64,000 nucleotides of DNA from positions 19,374 to 83,373 of the forward strand of contig DATLJB010000038.1 of the NCBI GenBank assembly GCA_035539075.1, written 5' to 3'. The DNA is from Dongia_B sp035539075 (GTDB taxonomy: Bacteria > Pseudomonadota > Alphaproteobacteria > Dongiales > Dongiaceae). Shown here one piece after another: positions 43,092 through 50,977 of this stretch. The notes under the pieces are model-generated. The model was given only the letters and a program-made list of their open reading frames with translations. It was not told the DNA's origin and ran no database searches. Within the stretch, counting starts at the first letter, position 1, and every line of letters starts with the position of its first letter. The position numbers and the translations under genes were made by a program.

Positions 43092-43112
43092 GAAATTCAT
43101 AGTTGCTATTTC
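43092..43112. promoter_or_regulatory. LysR-type operator (T-N11-A) between qor-like and LysR genes
   Basis: GAAAT, 11 bases, ATTTC: an exact inverted repeat with the T-N11-A layout of LysR sites. A further GAAATAG at 43127-43133 pairs with CTATTTC at 43106-43112, giving a second, wider site. All lie within 50 bp of the LysR start at 43138. Confidence 0.65.
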
Positions 43113-43137
43113 TGCGATATCATTTTGAAATAGATAG

Positions 43138-44040
43138 ATGCGCTATACCGACCTCGACCTCGAAGGATTGCGGGCGTTCGTTGCCATTGCCGACACCGGC
43201 GGCTTCACCGCCGCCGGCAGCCTGCTCGGCCGCAGCCAATCAGCCGTAAGCATCAAGATCCGCAAACTGGAGGAGGTCCTGGGCCGGCAGGTCTTCATCC
43301 GCACCAGCCGCAGCCTCGCGCTCACCCGCGATGGCGATCTGCTGCTGACCTATGCGCGGCGTCTTCTCGCCCTCAATGACGAGACGGTACAACGTTTCGC
43401 CCAGAATGAAGCCAGCGGATCGTTGCGCCTGGGCGTCGCCGAATATGTGGTGCCGGAATATCTCCCCGATCTGCTGGCGCGCTTTCGCGAAATCTATCCC
43501 GCCGTCGATGTGGAGGTGCGGGTGGGCGGCAGCGCCGCCCTGGTCACCGCGCTCGACAAAGGGGAAATCGACCTTGTGATCGCCAAGCGCGATGACGGCG
43601 AGACGCGCGGCGAAGTGCTGCGCCGCGAGGCGCTGGTCTGGGCCTGCAGCCGCGGCTTCGATATCGACACTGCCGATATCCTGCCGCTTTGCGTCCTGCC
43701 GGCGCCCTGCATCTTTCGCAGCCGCGCCATCGAAGCACTGAAGGTGCGCGACCGGGCCTGGCGCATCGTCTATACCAGCGACAGCGTCAATGGCGTGGTC
43801 GCCGCCGTGCGGGCCGGCCTGGGGGTTTCCGCCATCGCCGAAAGCTCGCTGCCGCCCGAATTGCGCATCCTCTCCGAAGAGGACGGCTTTCCCGATCTGG
43901 AAGACGTCGAGCTCACGGTCTTCGGCCTGGAACGCGGCAAGACGGCATTGAAGAAAAAGCTGATCAGCTTCTTTCAGGAACGTTTGGAAACGCTCGATGC
44001 CGGCCGCCGCAGCGGCCGCCTGCGGCTTGTCGCACCCTAG
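43138..44040 (+). CDS. LysR family regulator, divergent from qor-like gene
   Basis: This 300-residue LysR-type regulator has the HTH LEGLRAFVAIADTGGFTAAG and RSQSAVSIKIRKLEEVLG. The effector domain begins about residue 90 (ASGSLRLGVAEYVVPEYLP) and has a TSDSVNGVVAAVRAGLGVS pocket segment. It probably regulates the divergent oxidoreductase and itself through the inverted repeats in the spacer. The effector is not known. Confidence 0.92.
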   Translation: MRYTDLDLEGLRAFVAIADTGGFTAAGSLLGRSQSAVSIKIRKLEEVLGRQVFIRTSRSLALTRDGDLLLTYARRLLALNDETVQRFAQNEASGSLRLGVAEYVVPEYLPDLLARFREIYPAVDVEVRVGGSAALVTALDKGEIDLVIAKRDDGETRGEVLRREALVWACSRGFDIDTADILPLCVLPAPCIFRSRAIEALKVRDRAWRIVYTSDSVNGVVAAVRAGLGVSAIAESSLPPELRILSEEDGFPDLEDVELTVFGLERGKTALKKKLISFFQERLETLDAGRRSGRLRLVAP

Positions 44041-44183
44041 CACCACATCCGCTTGAACCGGCACTGCCGAAAGCGGACGGCTTCCTGCCGGATTGCTCCT
44101 CCCCAGCTGCTTTCTCTCTGCTCGCTTGTCAAAGGCCACCGCTTGCGATCTTATGGGGCACCGCCATAACATGCGCTCAGCTC

Positions 44184-45161
44184 ATGACCTCATTGCGCCG
44201 CCTCGTCCCGTCCCCCAGCGCCCTCTTCGTCTTCGAGGCGGCCGCGCGCTATCTCAGTTTCACCCAGGCCGCAGGGGAGTTATCGGTCACGCAATCCGCG
44301 GTCAGCCGCATGATCGCCCGTTTCGAGGCGCATCTTGGCGCCAAGCTCTTCCACCGGGCACCGACCGGCATCGAGTTGACGGAGGAAGGCCGGCAGCTCT
44401 ATGCCGCCGTCACCAGCAGCTTCCAGCGCGTAGAAATGGCGATCGAGGATATTCGCAGCCAGCACGGCGAGCAGGGCACCGTCACCCTGTCGATCTCTTC
44501 GGCTTTCGCCATGCATTGGATCATGCCGCGCCTGCCGGCTTTCGAAGCCCAGTTCCCAGAGATCGATCTGCGCTTCCAGGTCATGCGCGGCGAGCCCCTG
44601 GGGCCGGTCCAGGATGTCGATTTCGGTATCCGCTACGACGCCCAGGACGATGCCGAACATCTGCGTTGGCCCCTGTTGGCAGAGGAAATATTGCCGGTCT
44701 GCTCGCCCGACTACCTGAAGCAGCACGGCGCACTGACGGCGGATTGCGACATGTCGCGACACACCCTCGCCCATCTATCCGGCACCACCCGCCTGCCCTG
44801 GGCCCGCTTCCTCGCCGCGTTCGATTTAGCGGGACTTCGCGGCAGCCGCAGCCTTACCTTCTCCGACTACGCACTGGTGCTGCAGGCGGCGATCAGCGGT
44901 CGCGCCATTGCCCTCGGCTGGCGGCACGTCGCCTCCCATGCCCTCAGCGACGGCAGTCTCGTGCCGGCGGCACCGCATGTGTTTTCGACGGGCCGCCACT
45001 ACTATCTGGTCGCCACCAGCAACCGGCCCCTGCGCAAGCCCGCGCTGCTGGTACGCGACTGGCTGTTGAATGAGATGACAGAGCTGCAGAAAGTCCCCGC
45101 CCAAGCCGCCTCCAAAACTGAGCACAGCCCCAAACCGGCCGGCAAAAAGCGGAGGGTTTAG
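44184..45161 (+). CDS. LysR family regulator, GcvA-like
   Basis: The 325-residue GcvA-group regulator has the N-terminus LRRLVPSPSALFVFEAAARY, the HTH TQAAGELSVTQSAVSRMIAR and the effector domain from TVTLSISSAFAMHW with VDFGIRYD. The C-terminal 30 residues are Lys/Pro-rich and not conserved. The frame is open far upstream, but conservation starts at ATG 44184. It lies 109 bp before an acyl-CoA dehydrogenase gene on the same strand and may control it. Confidence 0.9.
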   Translation: MTSLRRLVPSPSALFVFEAAARYLSFTQAAGELSVTQSAVSRMIARFEAHLGAKLFHRAPTGIELTEEGRQLYAAVTSSFQRVEMAIEDIRSQHGEQGTVTLSISSAFAMHWIMPRLPAFEAQFPEIDLRFQVMRGEPLGPVQDVDFGIRYDAQDDAEHLRWPLLAEEILPVCSPDYLKQHGALTADCDMSRHTLAHLSGTTRLPWARFLAAFDLAGLRGSRSLTFSDYALVLQAAISGRAIALGWRHVASHALSDGSLVPAAPHVFSTGRHYYLVATSNRPLRKPALLVRDWLLNEMTELQKVPAQAASKTEHSPKPAGKKRRV

Positions 45162-45270
45162 CAGCGGCTCATTCCCTGAACTCATGGCTTGCTGACAATT
45201 ACGCGACGTGTCCTCGGCCGTGGCTTTGCGTAGCCTGGGGCTTCATATCGATCTGGGAAAGAGCTCTCTC

Positions 45271-46440
45271 ATGGACCTCACTTTATCGGCCCGCGAAAAG
45301 CAACTGGCGGGCAAGGCGCGCGACTTCGTCGAGCAAGTCTTGATTCCCCTTGAACCCGTCGCGGACGAGCATGGCGAATTGCCGATGGAGCGCCGGGCAG
45401 CGGTGCGGCAGCAGGTACGCGACTGGGGCCTCGCCGGCATCAATCACAGCGCCGAACACGGCGGCCTTGGCCTCACCATGCTGGAACAGACCGTCATGGA
45501 GGAACAGTTTGGGCGCGTCACCAATGGTCTCTGGTCCTGCGTCTGGCGCCCGCCGGTCAGCCTGAAATTCGGTACGCCGGAACAGAAGCAGCGCTATCTC
45601 ATCCCCTCCTGTCACGGCGAGCGGCGCGGCTGCTTCGCCATCACCGAGGCCAATGCCGGTTCCGACCCGCGGCAGGTAGAGACGATCGCGGTCCTCCAGG
45701 GTGACCACTGGCATCTCAGCGGCGAGAAGTGGTTCGTCACTTCCTATAACGCCTCCGACTTCATCATCGTCCACGCTCATGTCGACGGCGATCCCGACAA
45801 GCCGACATTGTTTCTGGTCGACAAGCCGGCCCAGGGCATGACGCATCTGCGCTCCCCGAAATTCATGCATAACTTCGCCTTCGACCACGCCGAATTGCGT
45901 TTCGACAATTGCGCGGTTCCCAAGGAAAATGTGCTGGGCGAAATTGGCCAGGGCTTCGAACTGACCAAGGATTGGTTTGTCGAGGCGCGGTTGCAGATCG
46001 CCAGCCATACGGTGGGAGCAGCCATTCGCGCGGCCGAAATCGCCAATGACTATGCCGCCAAGCGCGTCCAGTTCGGCAAGCCGATCCGCGATTTCCAGGC
46101 GATCGAATTCATGCTGGCCGACATGGCGGTGGAGATCTTCGCCGCCAAGACCATGCTCTACCGCGTCGCCTGGGAGATCGATCACGCCCTTGACCGAAAG
46201 CTGATCCATGCTCGCGCCAGCGCCCTGAAGCTGCATTGCTCGGAGATGGCCGGCCGCGTCATCGACAAGGCGCTGCAAATCCTCGGCGGCCGCGGCTATA
46301 TGCGGGAGAACCCAGTCGAGCGGCTCTATCGCGATATCCGCGTCGACCGCATCTGGGAAGGAACCTCGGAAATCCAGCGGGTGGTGATCGCCGGCCAGAT
46401 CCGCAAGCGCGGATTTGGCGTCTATACCGATTGGGAATGA
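45271..46440 (+). CDS. acyl-CoA dehydrogenase
   Basis: This 389-residue FAD enzyme has the family motifs CFAITEANAGSDPRQVETIA (flavin and substrate strand), GEKWFVTS, AAKRVQFGKPIRDFQAIEF and the C-terminal ILGGRGYMRENPVERLYRD with RIWEGTSEIQR. The Glu in that last motif fits the base of the medium/long-chain branch. It catalyses the first oxidation of a fatty or branched acyl-CoA. Chain specificity is not readable. No other beta-oxidation gene is adjacent. ATG 45271 with GGAAAGAG upstream is chosen over an earlier in-frame start at 45208. Confidence 0.92.
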   Translation: MDLTLSAREKQLAGKARDFVEQVLIPLEPVADEHGELPMERRAAVRQQVRDWGLAGINHSAEHGGLGLTMLEQTVMEEQFGRVTNGLWSCVWRPPVSLKFGTPEQKQRYLIPSCHGERRGCFAITEANAGSDPRQVETIAVLQGDHWHLSGEKWFVTSYNASDFIIVHAHVDGDPDKPTLFLVDKPAQGMTHLRSPKFMHNFAFDHAELRFDNCAVPKENVLGEIGQGFELTKDWFVEARLQIASHTVGAAIRAAEIANDYAAKRVQFGKPIRDFQAIEFMLADMAVEIFAAKTMLYRVAWEIDHALDRKLIHARASALKLHCSEMAGRVIDKALQILGGRGYMRENPVERLYRDIRVDRIWEGTSEIQRVVIAGQIRKRGFGVYTDWE

Positions 46441-46725
46441 GGCGCCTTTCGGCAGCGGAGCGCGCTGACAGCGAGCCGCCGATTCCCGCACCTCCCCCGT
46501 CGGGTTATGGAGGAGCAGCATCCGATCTCCGCCTCAAAAGGTTGCAAAAAAATCCTATCGGCTCATACTTTCCATATCTCGTCCTCTGGACGGGTGGGGC
46601 CACATGAGCCGCGTCCAGCTCTCCCCCTATCAATGCGCTCCTTCAAGCGATGGCGTCTGCGCGGGGCAGCTCTGCGTATTGGGATTTCGCATTTCGGCAT
46701 TTCGCGTATCGACATGGAGACCATG

Positions 46726-47166
46726 ATGAACGTAGCGCTGAAACTGATCTTGTCCGGCGTCGCCGCATTTGCTCTGGCCGGATGCGCTCACGCGCAAGGG
46801 ACGCCGGAGCAGCAAGCTCTGGCTGCAGGCGCGGTACCGCTCACCGGCACCCAGATTACCGAATCCATCGTCGGCCATACCATTTCCGGCACCATGATCG
46901 CCGGCGGTAGTTTCGTCGAATATTACGATCCCGCCGGCACGATCGTCGGTCACTGGAACAAAGGCGGCGAACAGGGGCCATATGACGGCACCTGGATAAT
47001 CGACGGCGACCAACTCTGCTCGACCTACCCGAAGGCTCCCCAGGCAAGCGGTTGTTATTACATCGCCCTGAACGGCGCGGTCGTCTTCTGGCGAACTGCC
47101 GAAGGCATTACGCTCAACATCAATCGGCCGGCAATCGTGAAGGCAGGAAAAGCGGGCCTCGAATAG
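46726..47166 (+). CDS. exported DUF995-like protein, possible lipoprotein
   Basis: The 146-residue protein has a signal peptide MNVALKLILSGVAAFALAGC. The LAGC could be a lipobox, while AHAQ|G is an alternative signal peptidase I site. The mature domain holds THTISGT-like segments (TISGTMIAGGSFVEYYDPAG), GTWIIDGDQLCSTYP and GCYYIAL, as in DUF995-type beta-barrel proteins of alphaproteobacteria. Two Cys may form a disulfide. ATG 46726 follows GGAG. The role is unknown. Confidence 0.68.
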   Translation: MNVALKLILSGVAAFALAGCAHAQGTPEQQALAAGAVPLTGTQITESIVGHTISGTMIAGGSFVEYYDPAGTIVGHWNKGGEQGPYDGTWIIDGDQLCSTYPKAPQASGCYYIALNGAVVFWRTAEGITLNINRPAIVKAGKAGLE

Positions 47167-47385
47167 GCTGAGCAATCCTAAGCACGAAGCGGAGGCCGAT
47201 CCTGCTCAGGTGGCGGCGCGGCCTTCGCGCCCGGTACGCGATCGAGCTCCTTGGTGAAGCACCTTCCGACATCTGGTCAAACTGCTCCGGCGCCGGCTCT
47301 CAGCATTTCCTGGCTTAGTATGATGCCGGCCTAGGTTTCCCCGTCCGTCTTGCCGATCAGCATGAAAGCCATGACCGTCCGCTCC

Positions 47386-47796
47386 TCACATTTCCTTCGG
47401 CACGATCACCATCCAGCCGACGCCGAAGCGATCGGCCAGCATGCCGAAGCGGGTGGCAAAGAAGGTGGTACTCATCGGCATGCGCACCTCGCCGCCCTCG
47501 CTGAGCGCGGCAAAAATACGTTCCGCCTCGGCATCGTTGGCTGCTGTGAAAGAGAGCGAGAAGCCTTCGAACTTGGCACTGCCCTGGCAGTGACCATCGG
47601 AGACGAGGAGGATCGAATCACCGATGCGCAGGGTTGAATGCATGACCTTGTCGCGATGCGCCGGCTGGACCATCGACTGGTCGGGTGCATCCTTGAAATG
47701 CATCTTCATGACCACCTCCGCTTTGAGCACCTTTTGATAAAAGGCGATCGCCTCCTCGCAGCGGCCGTCGAAAAACAGATAAGGCTGAATTTGCAT
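47386..47796 (-). CDS. VOC family protein, PhnB-like
   Basis: This 136-residue vicinal oxygen chelate protein starts MQIQPYLFFDGRCEEAIAFY, the standard PhnB/YjdN opening. It continues VMHSTLRIGDSILLVSD and ends with FGMLADRFGVGWMVIVP. These proteins are related to glyoxalase and bleomycin-resistance folds, but their substrate is usually unknown. The second of two tandem ATGs is preferred (AGAGGA 4 bp away). It is the last gene of an ArsR-DUF899-VOC run on the minus strand. Confidence 0.88.
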   Translation of the reverse strand: MQIQPYLFFDGRCEEAIAFYQKVLKAEVVMKMHFKDAPDQSMVQPAHRDKVMHSTLRIGDSILLVSDGHCQGSAKFEGFSLSFTAANDAEAERIFAALSEGGEVRMPMSTTFFATRFGMLADRFGVGWMVIVPKEM

Positions 47797-47900
47797 CATG
47801 TCCTCTCTTAGATCAGAAGAAGTCCCTGCCACAGATGAGCGCTCGGCGGTCATCTTGGGGCCAAATGTGGCGGCAGTCGATACTTTCGTCTGCCTTGGCG

Positions 47901-48671
47901 TTAGCGCAACCGGCCCTGGCTGCGCGCCTCGCTGACCGGATCCGTCGCGGCAGCGCAGCAATCCGGCATCTTCGCCTCGTCATAGCGATCGTGGTGGCGC
48001 ACCCAGTCCATCGTATGACCTTCGTTGCGGCCTTTCGGTGTCATGTCGAGGAAGTTATGGGCGCCGATAAGGATATCGTCGCCGCGGGCATAGGCGGAAT
48101 AGGTATGATAGACCGTGTCGTCATCATCCTTGAAAAACACGCTGATGCCCGGCATCTCGTCGAATAGATAGTCGCCCTCGGTGAAATTGTAATATGCGCA
48201 GCCTTTAGCCTGATCCAGCTCCGTGAAAGAAACGTGATAATCGAAGTTGAAATCGGAGTCGTAGGATGAAACCCAGTCGAAATGCCAGCCCATGCGCTGC
48301 TTGAAAGCGGCGATCAGCGCCCAGGGTGCCCGCGACACGACGACCACCGAAACGTCGTGGTGGCTGAGATGCCGATCAGCGCCATCGATATGATCGGCAA
48401 GGAAGGAGCAGGAGGGACATCCCTGCTGCCAGGTTGGGCCGAACATGAAGTGGTAGATGAAGAGTTGCGAATGCCGGCCGAAGAGCTGTCCCAGCGTCTG
48501 CCTGCCTCGCGCCCCCTCGAAGAGATAGTCCTTCTCCACCTTCACCCAAGGCAGATTACGCCGTTCCACCGCCAGCCGATCGAGCTGCCGCGTCGTTTCC
48601 TTTTCATGGATGAGATGCGCCTTGCGGGCGGCGAGCCATTCTTCACGAGACACGATCCTATGCGTTTGCAT
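47901..48671 (-). CDS. DUF899 family thioredoxin-like protein
   Basis: The 256-residue protein has the thioredoxin-like DUF899 fold. KVEKDYLFEGARGRQTLGQL, LFIYHFMFGPTWQQGCPSCS with a CPSC redox-type motif and GISVFFKDDDDTVYHTYSAY are characteristic. The start ATG is preceded by GGAGGT. Family members are often co-encoded with ArsR regulators and VOC or SRPBCC proteins, as here. A redox or detoxification role is inferred. No substrate is known. Confidence 0.9.
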   Translation of the reverse strand: MQTHRIVSREEWLAARKAHLIHEKETTRQLDRLAVERRNLPWVKVEKDYLFEGARGRQTLGQLFGRHSQLFIYHFMFGPTWQQGCPSCSFLADHIDGADRHLSHHDVSVVVVSRAPWALIAAFKQRMGWHFDWVSSYDSDFNFDYHVSFTELDQAKGCAYYNFTEGDYLFDEMPGISVFFKDDDDTVYHTYSAYARGDDILIGAHNFLDMTPKGRNEGHTMDWVRHHDRYDEAKMPDCCAAATDPVSEARSQGRLR

Positions 48672-48781
48672 GATGCACCTCCATTCATGACATCCTGGCC
48701 GTTCATGAGGGCATGATCCGTTGCCTCGTTCCGGGCAACGACAGGTTCGGCCGGTGGCTCCCTTTTTCCTGCCGGCGGGAC

Positions 48782-49210
48782 CTAGTTCTTTTGCCGGGCC
48801 TGACGGCCGATACGCCGCGTTCCCGTTGATCGCTGCCGCGCGGCTTTTTCCCGCCCGGTTGTCGCGGCGACAGCGTCTTTGGCTTGGACTGCCTCGAGAT
48901 AGAGACCGAGGCGATCCAGGCTGCCGGCCCAAAACCGGCGGTAACGATCGAGCCAGGCATCGACATCTTGCAACGCTGCCGGTTCAATTCGGCAAGGCCG
49001 CCACTGTGCGTCTCGGCCGCGCGTGATCAACCCCGCCTTCTCCAAGACCTTCAGATGCTTGGAGACCGCCGGAAGACTCATATCAAAGGGTCTCGCCAGT
49101 TCGGTCACCGAAGCCTCCCCTTCCGCCAATTGCGCCAGAATGGCGCGGCGGGTGGGATCGGCCAAGGCCGCGAAGGTGAGGGTCAAAGGGTCCAATCGTC
49201 GGCCAGACAC
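48782..49210 (-). CDS. ArsR family regulator
   Basis: This 142-residue winged-helix regulator has LTLTFAALADPTRRAILAQL, then SVTELARPFDMSLPAVSKHL and LEKAGLITRGRDAQWRPC. No metal-binding Cys cluster is present, so it belongs to the non-metal branch. The start GTG 49210 follows immediately after a perfect 20-bp palindrome that would also cover the ribosome-binding area. This supports tight autorepression. It is the first gene of the ArsR-DUF899-VOC run. Confidence 0.9.
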   Translation of the reverse strand: MSGRRLDPLTLTFAALADPTRRAILAQLAEGEASVTELARPFDMSLPAVSKHLKVLEKAGLITRGRDAQWRPCRIEPAALQDVDAWLDRYRRFWAGSLDRLGLYLEAVQAKDAVAATTGREKAARQRSTGTRRIGRQARQKN

Positions 49211-49213
49211 ATT

Positions 49214-49233
49214 ATTTAACTCTCTAGTTAAAT
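49214..49233 (-). promoter_or_regulatory. ArsR operator, 20-bp perfect palindrome
   Basis: ATTTAACT, CTCT, AGTTAAAT: two exact 8-bp arms around a 4-base centre, ending 4 bp before the GTG start of the ArsR gene. TTTAAC-type arms are typical of ArsR autoregulatory sites. Confidence 0.8.
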
Positions 49234-49409
49234 ACAAAATCTGCCCGCCGGCTGTCAAGCCGCCTCTAAAAAAACGGCGACCTCTGGCGACGCCCCGTAA
49301 CCTATTCCTGCTTTCAGGCGAATGATGTCTGGCAGCGTGACAAACAGATCGCGCGGCGGGCAGATCGGCGCGGCGGGCTCAAGCGGCAGCCGCGAAGGAA
49401 GTGGGTGTT

Positions 49410-50141
49410 ATGAGGTCAACAGCTGGAAATCGGATCGACAGCGAACGCCAGAACCTTGCCGCGCGGCTTTCGGCACTGATGGTGGTCATCGCGTCTTTCT
49501 TGATGCTGAGCGTAGCAGCGCAGGCTGCGTCGCGACCCGTGGTAGTCGAGCTTTTCACCTCGCAAGGTTGCTCATCCTGCCCGCCTGCCGATGCGCTGCT
49601 CGGCGAACTAGCGCAGCGCACCGACGTGATCGCCCTCGGCTTCCATGTCGACTACTGGGACAATCTCGGTTGGAAGGACCCGCTATCGGCTCCGGGCTCG
49701 ACGCAGCGCCAGCGCGACTATGCGCGCCTGTTCAATCTTCCCACAATCTATACGCCCCAGATGGTAATCGAAGGCCGGCAGGAAATGATCGGCTCCGACC
49801 GCCGTACCGTGCTTGACGGGATCGAGCAGGCCGCGCCGGAAACCACCGCCGGCGTGAGCTTCACAGATGACGGACATGCGGTCAGCATCGGTGCGGGTGT
49901 CGGTAGCGGCAGGGTGTTGCTGGTGCGCTTCCTGCGGCAGAAGGAAACCTCCGTCGCGCGCGGCGAGAATGCGGGACGCGAGGCTCGCGACGCCAATGGC
50001 GTCACCGCCCTAACCGAACTTGGCTACTGGCAGGGCGGGCGTCTCAGCTTCTCCATTGAACCGCCAATAGGCAATGAAGGCGTCGCCGTGCTGGTTCAGG
50101 GCGAAGACGGCCATCTGCTTGGCGCCGGCGTCACAATGTGA
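49410..50141 (+). CDS. DUF1223 family exported thioredoxin-like protein
   Basis: The 243-residue protein has an N-terminal export segment (LSALMVVIASFLMLSVAAQA). The mature start RPVVVELFTSQGCSSCPPAD carries a thioredoxin-like CSSC, and LGFHVDYWDNLGWKDPL and TPQMVIEG are the hallmark DUF1223 sequences. It is likely periplasmic. Its function is not established. ATG 49410 is used, but GTG 49401 is also possible. Confidence 0.92.
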   Translation: MRSTAGNRIDSERQNLAARLSALMVVIASFLMLSVAAQAASRPVVVELFTSQGCSSCPPADALLGELAQRTDVIALGFHVDYWDNLGWKDPLSAPGSTQRQRDYARLFNLPTIYTPQMVIEGRQEMIGSDRRTVLDGIEQAAPETTAGVSFTDDGHAVSIGAGVGSGRVLLVRFLRQKETSVARGENAGREARDANGVTALTELGYWQGGRLSFSIEPPIGNEGVAVLVQGEDGHLLGAGVTM

Positions 50142-50152
50142 GGCGGCGCCGC

Positions 50153-50977
50153 TCAGAGTACCTTCTGCATATCCATCGACAAGGCCGCCAACTCGTCCTG
50201 CAGCCGCAGGACCTGAAGATAAAGATCAAGGCGGTCCGCCTCCACCCGTGCAAGCAGGGGGTTACCGGCATAGGGTGCCAGAATCGACTTCAGGCGCAGG
50301 GCCTGCAAGGGATCGGCAATGATGCCGAGCCCGTGAAAGCAGGGAATTTCCGCATAAAACAGATGCGGGAAGTCATGCAGAAAATCTTCGATGGCGGTCA
50401 GCACGCCGTTTCCAGGACCGCCTTCTGTGAGGGCAATGGCATAGGCCCCGTCGCCCCGCACGCCGCCATTGATGGCGAGGCGTGTTCCAGGCCGGGCACC
50501 AAGATGGAAGCTGTAGCGCTGCCGCGAGCGGCTCGGCAGCTGGTCCGGTCGACGATAGAAGTCGCGCCTCGCATAGGGCCAGGCGACGCCATGGATCAGC
50601 ACCAAGGGAAACGAGCCGTCCCTTGACCGCTTCGCCGCGATCAACCGCAATTCATGGAAGACGGTATAATGGTTATGATCGCCATCGAGGACATAGGCCT
50701 CGGCCGGCGGCAGTTCGGGCAAAAGATCCAGGCTGTGGCCGGTATAGATCAAGCTTGAACGCTCGAAAAAGAAGGCGAGCTGCTTGCGGCTCGGTGCCGG
50801 ATCGATCGCCATGTGCCGGATCTCCCGATCGCCGCACCAATCGATCAGCTGCTCGGTGAAATCCCAACTGCCGAGCCCGACCTGGAAGATGCTGCGCGCC
50901 CGCACTGCCTCCAGCAGTGCCAATGGCAGGCCGACAAATTCGGAAAGCGAATCGCGATGCAGTTCAACCATGGTCAC
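50153..50977 (-). CDS. class I SAM-dependent methyltransferase paired with HAD protein
   Basis: This 274-residue methyltransferase of the Methyltransf_24 type has the glycine-rich motif SIFQVGLGSWDFTEQLIDW. IRHMAIDPAPS gives the acidic end of strand 2, AYVLDGDHNHYTV the post-motif Asp, and LIHGVAWPYARRDFY the counterpart of the usual hDvxWP strand. GPGNGVLTAIEDFL is typical of members found in glycan gene clusters. Its GTG start overlaps the TGA of the HAD gene (GTGA), so the two are translationally coupled. It is probably a sugar or glycan O-methyltransferase. The substrate is inferred from context only. Confidence 0.82.
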   Translation of the reverse strand: MTMVELHRDSLSEFVGLPLALLEAVRARSIFQVGLGSWDFTEQLIDWCGDREIRHMAIDPAPSRKQLAFFFERSSLIYTGHSLDLLPELPPAEAYVLDGDHNHYTVFHELRLIAAKRSRDGSFPLVLIHGVAWPYARRDFYRRPDQLPSRSRQRYSFHLGARPGTRLAINGGVRGDGAYAIALTEGGPGNGVLTAIEDFLHDFPHLFYAEIPCFHGLGIIADPLQALRLKSILAPYAGNPLLARVEADRLDLYLQVLRLQDELAALSMDMQKVL

